This document shows, piece after piece, positions 1 through 11,500 of a DNA stretch of 39,723 nucleotides. The notes below the pieces were generated by a model that saw only the letters and a program-made list of their open reading frames with translations, did no database searches and was not told where the DNA came from. The stretch comes from Micromonospora qiuiae (GTDB taxonomy: Bacteria > Actinomycetota > Actinomycetes > Mycobacteriales > Micromonosporaceae): NCBI RefSeq assembly GCF_016863555.1, contig NZ_BOPC01000074.1, positions 1 through 39,723 of the forward strand, in the 5' to 3' direction. How positions within the stretch are numbered: position 1 is the stretch's first letter; each line of letters opens with the position of its first letter. Both the position numbers and the translations under genes were made by a program.

Positions 1-3000
1 GAAGAGAATCCGGACCAGGCATTAACTGACGTCGCGTACTCGCTCGCGGTCAGCCGCACCCATCTCGAACACCGCGCCGCCATCCTCGCCGCCGACCGCG
101 ACGACGTCACCTACGCCCTCGCCGCCCTCGCGAACGGAAAGTCCCCTCGCGGGACCGTCATCGGCCACGCGAGCAATCGGGACGGCGTGGTCTTCGTCTT
201 CCCCGGTCAGGGAGCTCAGTGGACTGGAATGGCACTGAAGCTGATGCAGAGCTCCACAGCGTTCAGCGACCGCCTCGCCGAATGCGACCGAGCGCTGTCG
301 CGGTACCTGGACTGGTCGGTCACCAGTGTCCTGCACGGTGATCCGGATGCGCCCTCGGTGGACCGGGTCGATGTGGTGCAGCCAGTACTTTTCGCGATGA
401 TGCTGTCGCTGGCCGCAGTGTGGGAGGCGGCGGGCGTGCGTCCGGCGGCGGTGGTCGGGCATTCCCAGGGGGAGATCGCCGCAGCCTGTTTCGCCGGCGC
501 GCTCCAGCTCGACGACGCCGCGCGCGTTGTCGCGCTGCGCAGCCAAGCGCTCACCGGCATCGTCGGCCTCGGCGGCATGGTCTCGGTAGCGCTGCCCGCC
601 GCCGAGGTGGAGCCCATGCTGCGACGGTGGAGCGACCGCTTGTCGATCGCGGTCGTGAACAGCCCTCGCTCGGTCGTGGTGGCCGGCGACCCTGGGGCGC
701 TCACCGAGCTGCTGGAGGAGTGCACCACCGCGGAGATCCGGGCCCGGCGCGTCGACGTGGACTACGCCTCGCATTCGGCGCAGGTGGAGTCGGTGCGTGT
801 GCGGGTCATCGAGGCGTTGAGCGGGATCAGTCCTGTCGTCGCCCGCATTCCCATGTACTCGACGCTGTCCGGCGAGGTTCTCGACGGTACCGAGCTGGAT
901 CCGGAGTACTGGTACCGGAACCTGCGCCAGACCGTCCGGTTCGAAAAGGCGACCCGGTTGCTGCTCGCCGATGGGTACCGGGTCTTTGTCGAGGTGAGCC
1001 CGCACGCGGTGCTGACCGTCGGGGTCGAGGAGACGGCGGAGGCGGCGGATGTCGCCGGCGTGACGGTGACGGGTACGCTGCGCCGGGGCGAGGGTGGGAC
1101 CGAGCGCTTGCTCAAGTCAATGGCCCAGGTGCACGTGCACGGAGTTGCGGTCGACTGGGCGGCGCTGCTGGCCGGCGGCGGGTACGGCCGGGTGCAGCTG
1201 CCCACCTACGCGTTCCAGCGACAGCGGTACTGGCAGGAGGCCGTCGACGGCGACGCGGCGGGCGGCGGTACCCCTGAGGAGGCGGAGTTCTGGCGCGCCG
1301 TAGCGGACGGCGACCTCGCTGAGCTCGCGGCCCTCGGCTTGGACGGCGGCGCATGGGGCGAGGTGCTTCCGGAGCTGGTCCGGTGGCGCCGGCGGCGCGA
1401 CACCGCGCGGATCCTCAGCGGCTGGCGCTACCGCGTCGAATGGCAACGGCTCGCCGACGTGCCCGCCGGACGGCTGGCCGGCAGGTGGCTCGTCGTGGCG
1501 GCCCCCACCGGCCAGCCGGATTCCGACCGGGTGACGGCGGTGACGCAGGCCTTGACCCGGCACGGTGCCGAGGTCTGGACGCTGGCCGTGGGCGATGCCG
1601 AACTCGACCGCGACACCCTCGCTGCCCGCCTGCGCGCGCTTGACGACCCGTCCGCGCTCGCCGGCGTACTGTCGCTGCTCGCCCTGGACGAGCGGGAGCT
1701 TCCGGAGCTGGCGCCGGTGCCGGTCGGGCTCGCCGGCACGCTGGCGCTCGTGCAGGCGCTCGGCGACGCCGGCATATCCGCCCCGCTGTGGTGCGCCAGC
1801 CGCGGCGCTGTGTCGACGGGCGGGCCGGAGCAGGTGACGAGTCCGGTACAGGCGCAGGTTTGGGGTCTCGGGCGCGTCGCCGCGCTGGAGCACCCCGAGC
1901 GGTGGGGTGGACTGATCGACCTGCCGGAGGCGCTCGACGATCGAGCCGCGGGAAGGTTGTGCGCGGCGCTGTCCGGTGTGCGCTGTTCGGATGGGACAGC
2001 AGGAAGTGGTGGCACCTTCGAGGACCAGGTAGCGCTGCGCCCATCCGGGCTGTTCGGGCGGCGGCTGCGCCGGGCGGCCGCCCCGGCGGGTCAGGGTCCG
2101 CTGGAGCCGGAGCGCTGGCGTTCGGGAACGGTGCTCGTCACCGGCGGCACCGGCGCGGTGGGCGGGCACGTTGCCCGTTACCTCGCGATGTCGGGCGCGC
2201 AACGACTCCTGCTCGCCAGCCGGCGGGGCGCCGCCGCGCCCGGTGCTGCGGAGCTTGTCGCCGAGTTGGAGAGCCTCGGCGCGACGGTGACCGTCGCCGC
2301 GTGTGACGTCGGCGACCGGGCCGCGCTGACCGAACTGCTAGGCGCGCAGGAGGCCGCCGGCACGCCGATCCGGAGCGTGTTCCACGCAGCGGGCAGTGGC
2401 GCTCCGGTTGACCTGGCCGATGCCGACGTAACTGAGCTGGCCCAGGCCCTGCGCGCCAAGGCGGCGGGGGCCGCTGTCCTGGACGAACTGTTCGGCGCGC
2501 ACACCCTGGACGCGTTCGTCGTCTTTTCCAGCGGAGCGGGTGTCTGGGGCGGTGGCGGACTGGGTCCGTACGCGGCGGCCAACGCCTTCCTGGACGCCCT
2601 GGCGCAGCGCCGGCACGCCCGCGGGCTGCCCGCCACCGCCGTGGCATGGGGGCTGTGGGCGGAAAGCGGCCCGGAGGCCGAGGCCCTCGCCGCGCAGTGG
2701 CGCCGGCGCGGCCTCGGTGCCATGCCGCCGGAGCTGGCGCTGGACGCACTGCGGCAGACCATCGAGATGGGGGACGAGTGCCTCGTCGTCGCCGACATCG
2801 ACTGGCCGCGCTTCGCCGCCGGGTTCACCGCCACCCGCGGCAGTGCGTTGCTGGCCGAGCTTCCCGAGGCACGTACGGTCGAGGAAGCCGCACCGGCCGA
2901 GCCCAGTCCGGCGCTCGCCGAGCGGCTGACCGGGCTCCCCGCGGGTGAGCGGAGCATGGTGCTGCTGGACCTCGTGCGCGAGCAGGCCGCCGCCGTGCTC

Positions 3001-6000
3001 GGGTACCCGGCGGCGGACCGGGTCCCGCCGGACAGCGCCTTCAAGGAGCTGGGCCTCGACTCGCTGACCGCAGTCGAGCTGCGCAACCGGATCGCCGGTG
3101 CCACCGGGCTGCGGCTGCCGACGACGCTGGCCTTCGACCAGCCCACCGCAGCGCACATGGCGGCCTTTCTGTCGCAGGAGCTGCTGGGTACAGACGAACC
3201 GGCTCGGCCCGTGGTGACGGCCGCGGCACCCTCCGACGCCGATGAGCCGATCGCGATCGTCGGGATGAGCTGCCGGTACCCGGGTGGCGCCGACAACCCC
3301 GATGCGTTGTGGCAGCTCGTGGCCGCCGGCATCGACGCGACATCGGGCTTCCCGACCGACCGCGGCTGGGACCTCGACCGGTTGCTGCCGGCGCGGCCGG
3401 GCCAGCCGGGTTCCAGCGACACCCGCCGCGGCGGCTTCGTCGCCGGCGTGGCCGACTTCGACGCGGCGTTCTTCGGGCTCAGCCCACGTGAGGCCAGCAC
3501 CATGGACCCGCAACAGCGGCTGGTACTGGAGGGCGCGTGGGAGGCGATCGAGCGGGCCGGTATCGACCCTGACGACCTGCGCGGAGAACAGGTCGCGGTG
3601 TTCACCGGCGCGGTGAGCCAGGACTACGGCGACGTGCTACGGCAGTCCGGGCAGGACAGCGAAGGTCACCTCGTGACCGGCGTCTCCGCCTCGGTCATCT
3701 CCGGCCGGGTCGCGTACCGGCTCGGGCTGCAGGGCCCGGCAATCACAGTGGACACCGCCTGCTCATCCTCGCTCGTCGCCCTGCACCTGGCCGGGCAGGC
3801 GCTGCGCCGGGGAGAGTGCTCGCTGGCGCTGGCCGGTGGTGTCACCGTGATGTCGACACCGCTGGCCTTCGTGGAGTTCAGCCGCCAGGGCGGGCTCGCC
3901 CCGGACGGCCGGTGCCGTCCGTTCGCCGCGGCGGCGAACGGGACCGGCTGGGGCGAGGGCATGGGCATGCTGCTGCTGGAGCGACTCTCCGACGCCCAGC
4001 GCAACGGTCACCCGGTGCTCGCCGTGATACGCGGGTCGGCGATCAATCAGGACGGCGCGAGCAACGGTCTGTCGGCGCCGAACGGCCCCGCCCAGCAGCG
4101 GGTCATCCGGCAGGCCCTGGCCAGCGCGGGCCTCACCACAAGTGACGTGGACGCCGTGGAGGCACACGGTACGGCGACGGTGCTCGGCGACCCGATCGAA
4201 GCGCAGGCGTTGCTGGCCACTTACGGACGGGACCGTTCCGCCGACCGCCCACTCTGGCTCGGCTCGATCAAGTCGAACATCGGCCACACCCAGGGCGCCG
4301 CCGGCGCGGCGGGAGTCATCAAGATGGTGATGGCCCTGCGCCACGGGGTGCTGCCACCTACCCTGCACGTCGATCAGCCCACGCCACACGTGGACTGGAG
4401 CGCCGGCACCGTACGCCTGATCACCGAATCCACCGCCTGGCCGGACCTGGGCCGACCGCGGCGGGTCGCGGTCTCGTCGTTCGGCATCAGCGGGACGAAC
4501 GCGCACATCATCCTGGAGCACGCGCCGGCCGAGCCGGACGCCGGCGAGCCGGTAAGCCGCCGCGATGCCCCGGTGGCGGTTCCGGTCTCGGCGCTGGACG
4601 AGCCGGCCCTGCGGGCGCAGGCCGCCCGGCTCCGCGCCCACCTGGACGAGCACGCCGACCTGGCGCTGCCGGACGTGGCATACTCACTGGGCACCACCAG
4701 GTCCCATCTGAACAGGCGCGCGGTGCTGATCACCAGCGACCGCGCGGACCTGATGGCGGGGCTCGACGCGCTCGCCCGAGGTAGGGAGGCACCCGGACTG
4801 CTCCGGGGCTCCGCCGGAGCGGGCCGGACCGCCTGGATCTTCTCCGGCCAAGGTAGCCAACGCAACGGCATGGCCCGCGGGCTGTATGAGGCGTACTCGA
4901 CGTACGCGGATGCCTTCGATGCTGCATGCTCCTATTTCGATGGCCTGTTGGAGCGACCGCTGCGGGAGGTCATGACCGCTCCTGAAGGATCGGCGGAGGG
5001 GCAGCTCCTGCACCAGACCGGGTACGCCCAACCCGCCCTGTTCGCGTACGAGGTGGCTCTGTACCACCTGTTCGAGGAGTGGGGCCTGCGCCCGGACTTC
5101 CTGCTCGGGCACTCGGTGGGCGAGTTGGCCGCCGCGCACGTGGCCGGTGTCCTGCCGCTCGGCGATGCGTGCCGCCTCGTCGCGGCGCGCGGCAGGCTGA
5201 TGCAGGCCCAGCCGGCCGGCGGCGCGATGGTGGCGATCCAGGCCTCCGCCGCCGAGCAGGAACCGCTGCTGTCGCCGGTGGCCGACCGGGTCAGTCTGGC
5301 CGCGGTCAACGGACCGTCCGCGACCGTCGTCGCCGGTGACGAGGAGGCGGTCGAACGGATCGCCCTGCACTGGCGCGAGCGCGGCCGGCGCACCAAGCGG
5401 CTGCGGGTGAGCCACGCCTTCCACTCCCAGCACATGGACGGCATGCTGGCCGAGTTTCACGCGGTCGCGCGGAGCATGGAGTTCGCCGTGCCCACCATCC
5501 CGATTGTTTCCAACGTGGCCGGCCGTCCATTGCCCGCAGAGGAAATTTGCGACCCGGGGTACTGGGTCCGGCACGTCCGGGAACCGGTGCGGTTCTACGA
5601 GGGTATGCGGTGGCTGCACGAGCGCGGGGTGGACGCCTTCGTCGAGCTGGGGCCGGACGCCGTACTCGCCGGAATGGGCACGGAGTGCTTGGCCGGACCG
5701 GAGGACGACGACCGGACGAGGCCCTTGGTGGTCGCGGTGTCGCGCGCGGAGCGGCCGGAGCCGGATGCCCTGCTGTCCGCCGTAGCGGAGTTGCACGTGC
5801 ACGGCGTCACGCCGGATTGGCGGGCACTGGTCGGGCCGGGTGCCCGCCGGGTCGACCTGCCGACCTATCCCTTCCAACGGCAGGCTTTCTGGCCGCGACG
5901 CGCGTCGAGCGGACCCGGATCCGCGGCCGACCTCGGCCTGGATTCCGCGGGCCATCCGCTGATCGGCGCCGCCATCCGGTTGGCCGGCAAGCCGGGGTGG

Positions 6001-8535
6001 GTGTTCACTGGCCGGTTGTCGCTGGTGTCCCAGCCCTGGCTGGCGGACCATGCGGTGTCCGGCACGGTCATCGTGCCCGGGCTTGCCCTGCTGGAGGTCG
6101 CCCTGAGCGCAGGCCGCCAGGTCGGCCTGCGAAGGGTCGAGGACGTCGCGTTCCGCGCGCCGATCCGGATGACCGAGCGGGAGGCCGTGCGGCTCCAGGT
6201 CACGGTGGACGACCTTGACGAGTCCGGCCGACGCGCACTGCGAATTCACTCCCAGCCGGACGGCGGCGGCGACGAGGCGGAGTGGACCTGCAACGCGACC
6301 GCGTGGCTGGCTGAATCCCGCGAAGCCTCCGCCGACACCGGCGACCTGAGCGCGTGGCCGCCGCCGGGCGCGGAAGCGGTCGACGTGACGGACCTCTACG
6401 ACCGGCTGAGCGAGCGCGGCTATCACTTCGGTCCGGCCTTCCGCAGCTTGCGGGCGGCATGGCGGCGGGGATCCGAGACGTTCACCGAAATCCGGCTGCC
6501 GGCCACCTACCAGCCGGAAACCGCCGCGTTCTGTCTCCACCCGGCCCTGCTCGACTCGGCCGCGCACCTGCAACTGGCCGAGTACGCGTTCGCCGAGCGG
6601 GTCGCCGACCAGGTTCCGGTCCTGTTCTCGGTCGACGGTGCGGAGGTGTACCGCGGTGGTGCCGGGGCGCTGCGGGTGCGGCTGACCCGGACCGTTGAGC
6701 AGTCCACGCTCATGGAGGTGGCGGACGAAACGGGACGGCCGGTGGCCCTCGTGGAGGCAATGAACGTCCGCTCCATCGGAGCGCGGCAGCTGCGCGAGAC
6801 CGGTGACCTCCTGCGGGACGCGCTGCTGCGGGTCGAGTGGGTGGCGGCCGACGCGGCGGCCGAGGCGCTGGCGGATGACCGGCTGGGTGTCCTCGGCACC
6901 AACCTGGAGCCGTCCGGCCTCGGTGCGGCCGTACCACGGTACGTCGACCTCGTCGATGTGGTCGCGTCAATGCATGCCGATCTCCCCGCCGTACTCCTCT
7001 TCCCGCTGGACCCGAGCGCCGGCTCGGCCGGCCTGGCGGACGCGGCGCGCACCGCCACCAGCGAGGTGCTGGGCCTCGTGCGGACCTGGCTCGCCGACCC
7101 GCGGTTCGCGGACATCCAACTGGCCGTGCTCACCTCTGGCGCCGTCGCAGCCACGACTTCGGACACCGTGCCCAACCCGGCGCACGCCGCGGTCTGGGGC
7201 TTGGTGCGAGCCGCCCAGTCGGAGCATCCAGGCCGCTTCCGCCTGGTCGACCTGGACGGCACCGCCGCCTCCTGGAACACCGTGCCGGCCGTGCTCGCCT
7301 CCGACGCCGACCAGGTCGCGGTCCGCGCCGGCAAATCCTACGTGCCGCGCTTGTCCAGGCTGGATGACCCATCCGGGACCGAACCACCCGCGCTGGATCC
7401 GGCGGGCACGGTGCTGCTCACCGGCGCCACCGGCGGGCTCGGCCGGGTTGTCGCGCGGCATCTGGTCGCGACCCGAGGCGTACGGCACCTCCTGGCGGTG
7501 AGCCGGCAGGGGATGGCCGCACCGGGGGCGGGCGAGCTCGCCGACGAACTAACGGCCCTCGGCGCGACGGTCACCGTCGCCGCGTGCGACACGGGCGACC
7601 GCGATGAGCTGGCTGAGCTGCTGGCCCGGGTGCCCGCGGGCAATCCGCTGACCGCGGTGATCCACCTGGCCGGTGTGCTGAACGACGCGGTGGTGACCGA
7701 CTTGAACCCGGAACGGCTCGACACCGTGCTGCGGCCGAAGGTCGACGCGGGGATGCACCTGCACGACCTGACCCGCGACCTGCCGCTGGCCGAGTTCGTG
7801 CTCTTCTCGTCGATCGCCGGCACGCTGGGCAACCCCGGGCAGGCCAGCTACAGTGCCGCCAACGCCTTTCTGGACGCGCTGGCCCAGCACCGCCGGGCCC
7901 GCGGCCTGCCGGCCCAGTCGCTGGCGTGGGGCCCATGGGCCGAGGCGGGCGGCATGGCGGGCAACCTCGACGAGCGAGACCTGCTCCGCATGCGGCGGAT
8001 GGGCCTGCGCCCAATAGACGCCGACCAGGGCATGGCGCTCTTCGACGCGGCGCGGGCAGCCGGCGCCGCACTCGTCGTGCCGGCCTGGGTGGACACGCGC
8101 ACCCGGCCGCAGGGCGCGAACGAGCTTTTCAGCGGACTGTTCACCATCCCCCGCGGGCCGGCCGACGAGGAGGCACCGGCGGCGGTACCGATCAGGCAGA
8201 CGCTGTCCGAACTCCCGGCGGCAGACCGGGAGCTTGCGGTCCTGGACCTGGTGCGTACCCAGGCCGCTATTGTGCTCGGCCACTTCCGGCCGGAGGAGAT
8301 TGAGCCGGAGTACCCGTTCCTGGAGCGGGGGTTCAACTCGCTGATGGCCATCGAGCTGCGTAACCGCATCGACGCGGCCACGAACCTACGCCTACCGGCC
8401 ACCTTGATCTTCGAATACCCCACACCCCGCACCCTGGCCGAGTACCTGGCCGGGCGCCTGTTGACCGGGACCGGAACGGCGGTGTCCGAGCTTGACGAGC
8501 ATCTGCCGCAACTCCAGCTGGAGCTGATTTCATGA
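1..8535 (+). CDS. Modular type I PKS (cis-AT), 5' end cut: AT-KR-ACP / KS-AT-DH-KR-ACP
   Basis: The frame is open from base 1 and the first 60 codons read as a KS-AT linker, so the true start and a KS lie upstream. Domains (approximate bases): AT 187-1120 with GHSQG and YASH (codon at 763), the signature of methylmalonyl-CoA choice; KR 1430-2830 with an intact NADPH motif, FSSGAGVW and catalytic Tyr, A-type because it has the Trp and lacks LDD; ACP 2960-3190 with GLDS (Ser 3061). Next come KS 3240-4520 (Cys at 3760, EAHGTAT, KSNIGH), AT 4830-5900 with GHSVG and HAFH (malonyl-CoA), DH 5940-6790 with HAVSGTVIVP and LLDSAAH, KR 6830-8110 with LND in the LDD position (B-type), and ACP 8215-8470 with GFNS. 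The second module should set a double bond. There is no ER or TE. A rare TTA leucine codon lies at 22-24, a possible bldA control point. The stop overlaps the next gene by ATGA, and the chain should pass to that protein. Confidence 0.95.
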   Translation, partial: EENPDQALTDVAYSLAVSRTHLEHRAAILAADRDDVTYALAALANGKSPRGTVIGHASNRDGVVFVFPGQGAQWTGMALKLMQSSTAFSDRLAECDRALSRYLDWSVTSVLHGDPDAPSVDRVDVVQPVLFAMMLSLAAVWEAAGVRPAAVVGHSQGEIAAACFAGALQLDDAARVVALRSQALTGIVGLGGMVSVALPAAEVEPMLRRWSDRLSIAVVNSPRSVVVAGDPGALTELLEECTTAEIRARRVDVDYASHSAQVESVRVRVIEALSGISPVVARIPMYSTLSGEVLDGTELDPEYWYRNLRQTVRFEKATRLLLADGYRVFVEVSPHAVLTVGVEETAEAADVAGVTVTGTLRRGEGGTERLLKSMAQVHVHGVAVDWAALLAGGGYGRVQLPTYAFQRQRYWQEAVDGDAAGGGTPEEAEFWRAVADGDLAELAALGLDGGAWGEVLPELVRWRRRRDTARILSGWRYRVEWQRLADVPAGRLAGRWLVVAAPTGQPDSDRVTAVTQALTRHGAEVWTLAVGDAELDRDTLAARLRALDDPSALAGVLSLLALDERELPELAPVPVGLAGTLALVQALGDAGISAPLWCASRGAVSTGGPEQVTSPVQAQVWGLGRVAALEHPERWGGLIDLPEALDDRAAGRLCAALSGVRCSDGTAGSGGTFEDQVALRPSGLFGRRLRRAAAPAGQGPLEPERWRSGTVLVTGGTGAVGGHVARYLAMSGAQRLLLASRRGAAAPGAAELVAELESLGATVTVAACDVGDRAALTELLGAQEAAGTPIRSVFHAAGSGAPVDLADADVTELAQALRAKAAGAAVLDELFGAHTLDAFVVFSSGAGVWGGGGLGPYAAANAFLDALAQRRHARGLPATAVAWGLWAESGPEAEALAAQWRRRGLGAMPPELALDALRQTIEMGDECLVVADIDWPRFAAGFTATRGSALLAELPEARTVEEAAPAEPSPALAERLTGLPAGERSMVLLDLVREQAAAVLGYPAADRVPPDSAFKELGLDSLTAVELRNRIAGATGLRLPTTLAFDQPTAAHMAAFLSQELLGTDEPARPVVTAAAPSDADEPIAIVGMSCRYPGGADNPDALWQLVAAGIDATSGFPTDRGWDLDRLLPARPGQPGSSDTRRGGFVAGVADFDAAFFGLSPREASTMDPQQRLVLEGAWEAIERAGIDPDDLRGEQVAVFTGAVSQDYGDVLRQSGQDSEGHLVTGVSASVISGRVAYRLGLQGPAITVDTACSSSLVALHLAGQALRRGECSLALAGGVTVMSTPLAFVEFSRQGGLAPDGRCRPFAAAANGTGWGEGMGMLLLERLSDAQRNGHPVLAVIRGSAINQDGASNGLSAPNGPAQQRVIRQALASAGLTTSDVDAVEAHGTATVLGDPIEAQALLATYGRDRSADRPLWLGSIKSNIGHTQGAAGAAGVIKMVMALRHGVLPPTLHVDQPTPHVDWSAGTVRLITESTAWPDLGRPRRVAVSSFGISGTNAHIILEHAPAEPDAGEPVSRRDAPVAVPVSALDEPALRAQAARLRAHLDEHADLALPDVAYSLGTTRSHLNRRAVLITSDRADLMAGLDALARGREAPGLLRGSAGAGRTAWIFSGQGSQRNGMARGLYEAYSTYADAFDAACSYFDGLLERPLREVMTAPEGSAEGQLLHQTGYAQPALFAYEVALYHLFEEWGLRPDFLLGHSVGELAAAHVAGVLPLGDACRLVAARGRLMQAQPAGGAMVAIQASAAEQEPLLSPVADRVSLAAVNGPSATVVAGDEEAVERIALHWRERGRRTKRLRVSHAFHSQHMDGMLAEFHAVARSMEFAVPTIPIVSNVAGRPLPAEEICDPGYWVRHVREPVRFYEGMRWLHERGVDAFVELGPDAVLAGMGTECLAGPEDDDRTRPLVVAVSRAERPEPDALLSAVAELHVHGVTPDWRALVGPGARRVDLPTYPFQRQAFWPRRASSGPGSAADLGLDSAGHPLIGAAIRLAGKPGWVFTGRLSLVSQPWLADHAVSGTVIVPGLALLEVALSAGRQVGLRRVEDVAFRAPIRMTEREAVRLQVTVDDLDESGRRALRIHSQPDGGGDEAEWTCNATAWLAESREASADTGDLSAWPPPGAEAVDVTDLYDRLSERGYHFGPAFRSLRAAWRRGSETFTEIRLPATYQPETAAFCLHPALLDSAAHLQLAEYAFAERVADQVPVLFSVDGAEVYRGGAGALRVRLTRTVEQSTLMEVADETGRPVALVEAMNVRSIGARQLRETGDLLRDALLRVEWVAADAAAEALADDRLGVLGTNLEPSGLGAAVPRYVDLVDVVASMHADLPAVLLFPLDPSAGSAGLADAARTATSEVLGLVRTWLADPRFADIQLAVLTSGAVAATTSDTVPNPAHAAVWGLVRAAQSEHPGRFRLVDLDGTAASWNTVPAVLASDADQVAVRAGKSYVPRLSRLDDPSGTEPPALDPAGTVLLTGATGGLGRVVARHLVATRGVRHLLAVSRQGMAAPGAGELADELTALGATVTVAACDTGDRDELAELLARVPAGNPLTAVIHLAGVLNDAVVTDLNPERLDTVLRPKVDAGMHLHDLTRDLPLAEFVLFSSIAGTLGNPGQASYSAANAFLDALAQHRRARGLPAQSLAWGPWAEAGGMAGNLDERDLLRMRRMGLRPIDADQGMALFDAARAAGAALVVPAWVDTRTRPQGANELFSGLFTIPRGPADEEAPAAVPIRQTLSELPAADRELAVLDLVRTQAAIVLGHFRPEEIEPEYPFLERGFNSLMAIELRNRIDAATNLRLPATLIFEYPTPRTLAEYLAGRLLTGTGTAVSELDEHLPQLQLELIS

Positions 8536-11500
8536 CCACGGCTTCCGACCCGCCGGCGATTGGCGACTTCCAACTGGTGGTGCGCCCGCGGGACCCCGTC
8601 GTGCGCGACCACCTGGTGCGCGGCGTACCCGTGCTACCCGAGGCGAGCTACCTGGACGTGCTGTACCGCGCCGCGATCCTGCGTGGCATCCCGGCCGAAT
8701 CCCTGGAACTGCGCGACATCCGGTTCACCGCTCCGCTGGCAGTAGCCGGCAATGGTGAGCGCAGCCTGGTGTTCAGATCGGCCACCACCGCTGAAGGTAC
8801 GCGCGTCACGGCCACCGCGCGCTCGACGGAAGACGGCGTCGACGAGGCCGTCGCGGAGTGTGTGGTGATAACGGCGCCCGGCGCGTCGCGTCCGGCGGAC
8901 TTCGATCCAAGTGCGTACCGTGAGCGGGCCGGCGCCCCGCTCGACACCCTCTACTCCGAGGCGGAAAGCGCCGGTGTGGTGCACGGACGGTTCCTGCGCG
9001 CGCGTGGCTGGGTGGCGAAAACCGGGTCCGCTCTGGTGGCCGAGGTCTCGCTCGACGAACGAAACCGGCGGCCGGCGGATGATTTCCTGCTTCACCCGGC
9101 GCTGCTCGACGCCGCCCTTGTTGCGGCCGCATCCCACCCGTCGCGGGCAGGGGAGGTGCACTACCGGCCGACGTCAATCGGACGCTTTCGCGCCTGGGGC
9201 GCACTCGATTCCAACGTGTTCGTCGTGGTCCACGATCCGCCCAACCGCGGCGACGCTAACCGGATCGACCTGTACGGCGAGGACGGCAGGCTAGTCGCAC
9301 GGTTCGAGGCGGTCACCTTCGGGCCGGCGGCGAAGCCCGCCGCGCGGCAGCGGCCCGCGGTTTCCGTCCCGGTGCGGGCCGAGCGACCCACCGGAGCGCG
9401 CGTAGGTGAGCGTGCGCTGGACATCGCCATCGTCGGGATAGCCGGCCGGTATCCCGGCGCCGACGACGTCGACGAGCTTTGGGCCAACCTGCTCGCCGGA
9501 CACGACGCGGTCGGCCCGGTACCGGACAGCCGGTGGCGCGCGGAGGCCTATCCGACCGGTGAACTGACGCTGCCCGCGTACGGCGGTTTTCTGTCTGATG
9601 TAGATGCCTTCGACCCCAGGTTTTTCCGGATACCGCCGAGCACCGCCGCCGACATCGATCCGCAGGAGCGCCTGTTCCTGCAGACCGCCTACGCCGCAGT
9701 GGAGAACGCCGGCTACCAGCCCAGCGACTTCCGTGCTCCGGCCAACCGGGTGGGCGTGTTCGTCGGGGCAACGTGGACCGACTACCGACTGCTCGGGGTC
9801 GAGGCGACCCGCCGGGGCACGCCGCGGGCCGTACCGTCGACGCTCTCCTCGATCGCCAACCGGGTATCGTACTACTTCGATCTCACCGGCCCGAGCATGG
9901 CGGTGGACACCGTCTGCTCGTCGTCGCTGACCGCGTTGCACCTGGCCTGCGGCAGCATCGCCGCCGGTGAGTGCGACGCGGCGATCGCCGGAGGAGTCAA
10001 CCTCCTGCTGCACCCGGACAAGTACCTGCTGCTGCGGACGATGAACCTGGACTCCTCCGACGGGCGGTGCCGGTCCTTCGGCGCGGATGGCGACGGTTAC
10101 GTACCCGGCGAGGGTGTCGGCGCCCTGTTCCTCAAGCCGTTGGCCCAGGCCCGTGCGGACGGCGACACCATCTACGGGGTCATCCTCGGCTCGGCCGCCA
10201 ATCACGGCGGGCGGGCGGCCGGCATGACCGTGCCGAACCCGGTGGCCCAGGGCGAGGCGATAACTCGGGCCCTGACCCAGGCGCGAATCGACCCGGACGG
10301 GGTCGACTACGTCGAGGCGCACGGCACGGGCACAGCTCTCGGCGACCCGGTGGAGGTGGCCGGGCTGAGCCGTGCCTTCGCCGGACGAACCCGGCCGTGC
10401 TGGCTCGGCTCGGTCAAGTCGAACATCGGCCACCTGGAGGCGGCCGCCGGGGTCGCCGCGGTCACCAAGGCGCTGCTGCAGTTGCGGCATGACCGGATCG
10501 TGCCCTCGCTGCACTCGGCTCAGCTCAATCCCGACATCGACTTCGAGGCCTCACCGTGGCGCGTACCGCAAGCGGTGGAGCGCTGGCCGGAACAGGACGG
10601 GTCGGCCGATCCGCGACCGCGTCGGGCTGGTGTCAGTTCGTTCGGCGCCGGCGGCTCCAACGTCCACGTGGTCATCGAGGAGTACCTCGAAGCACCCCTC
10701 CCGGTCCGGGCACCGGCACCGGAACTGCTCGTCCTGTCGGCCCGTACCGAGGAGCGACTGCGCGAGTACGCCCAGCGGGTCGCCAAGTTCCTGCGCGACA
10801 ACGGCGACCGGGACTTCGGCGATATCGCACGCACTTTCCAGGTCGGCCGGCCAGCGATGCCGGTCCGGCTCGCCGTCGTGGCAAGCGACGCGGCCAGCTC
10901 CGCCGATTTTCTCGCCCGCTATTTGTCCGGTGGGGACTGCGTGTACACCGGCGTGGCGACCGGCCCGGGCGACGTCGCCGCGCTGGCTGCCAGCTACGCC
11001 GCAGCTGATCTGGCCGGTGCCGCCGAGCTGTGGGTCGCAGGGGCCACACCCGACTGGGCCGCAGTCAACGGCGGCCCGCGGCGACGGGTGCCTGTGCCGG
11101 GATACCCCTTCGAGCGGACCCGGTTCTGGATCGAAGGCATATCGCTGAGCGAACGCTCGTCGCCGGAGGCCCGCACCACCGCCGCGCCCGCGACCGGCCC
11201 GGCATACGACACCACTGTGGGCAGCACGGTGGCCACATGGGGGAGGACAGAAGTGACGGGATCGGACTCCGTGGATAGCGTCATCGAGGCATACGACCGA
11301 GGGCTCGTGCCGGTCGACGAGGAACTTGAGGCGGCGTACCCGGCGCTCGGCCGCTACGCGGCCCTGGTGGTGCTCGACCGCTTCAGGCGCATGGGCCTTC
11401 CGCCCCAGGGCGGCACCGCCGAGCAGCTGCGCGCCGCGATGGACATCCAAGCCTCCTTCCAGCGCTTCTTCGACGCCTGCCTGGACGTCCTGATCCGCCA

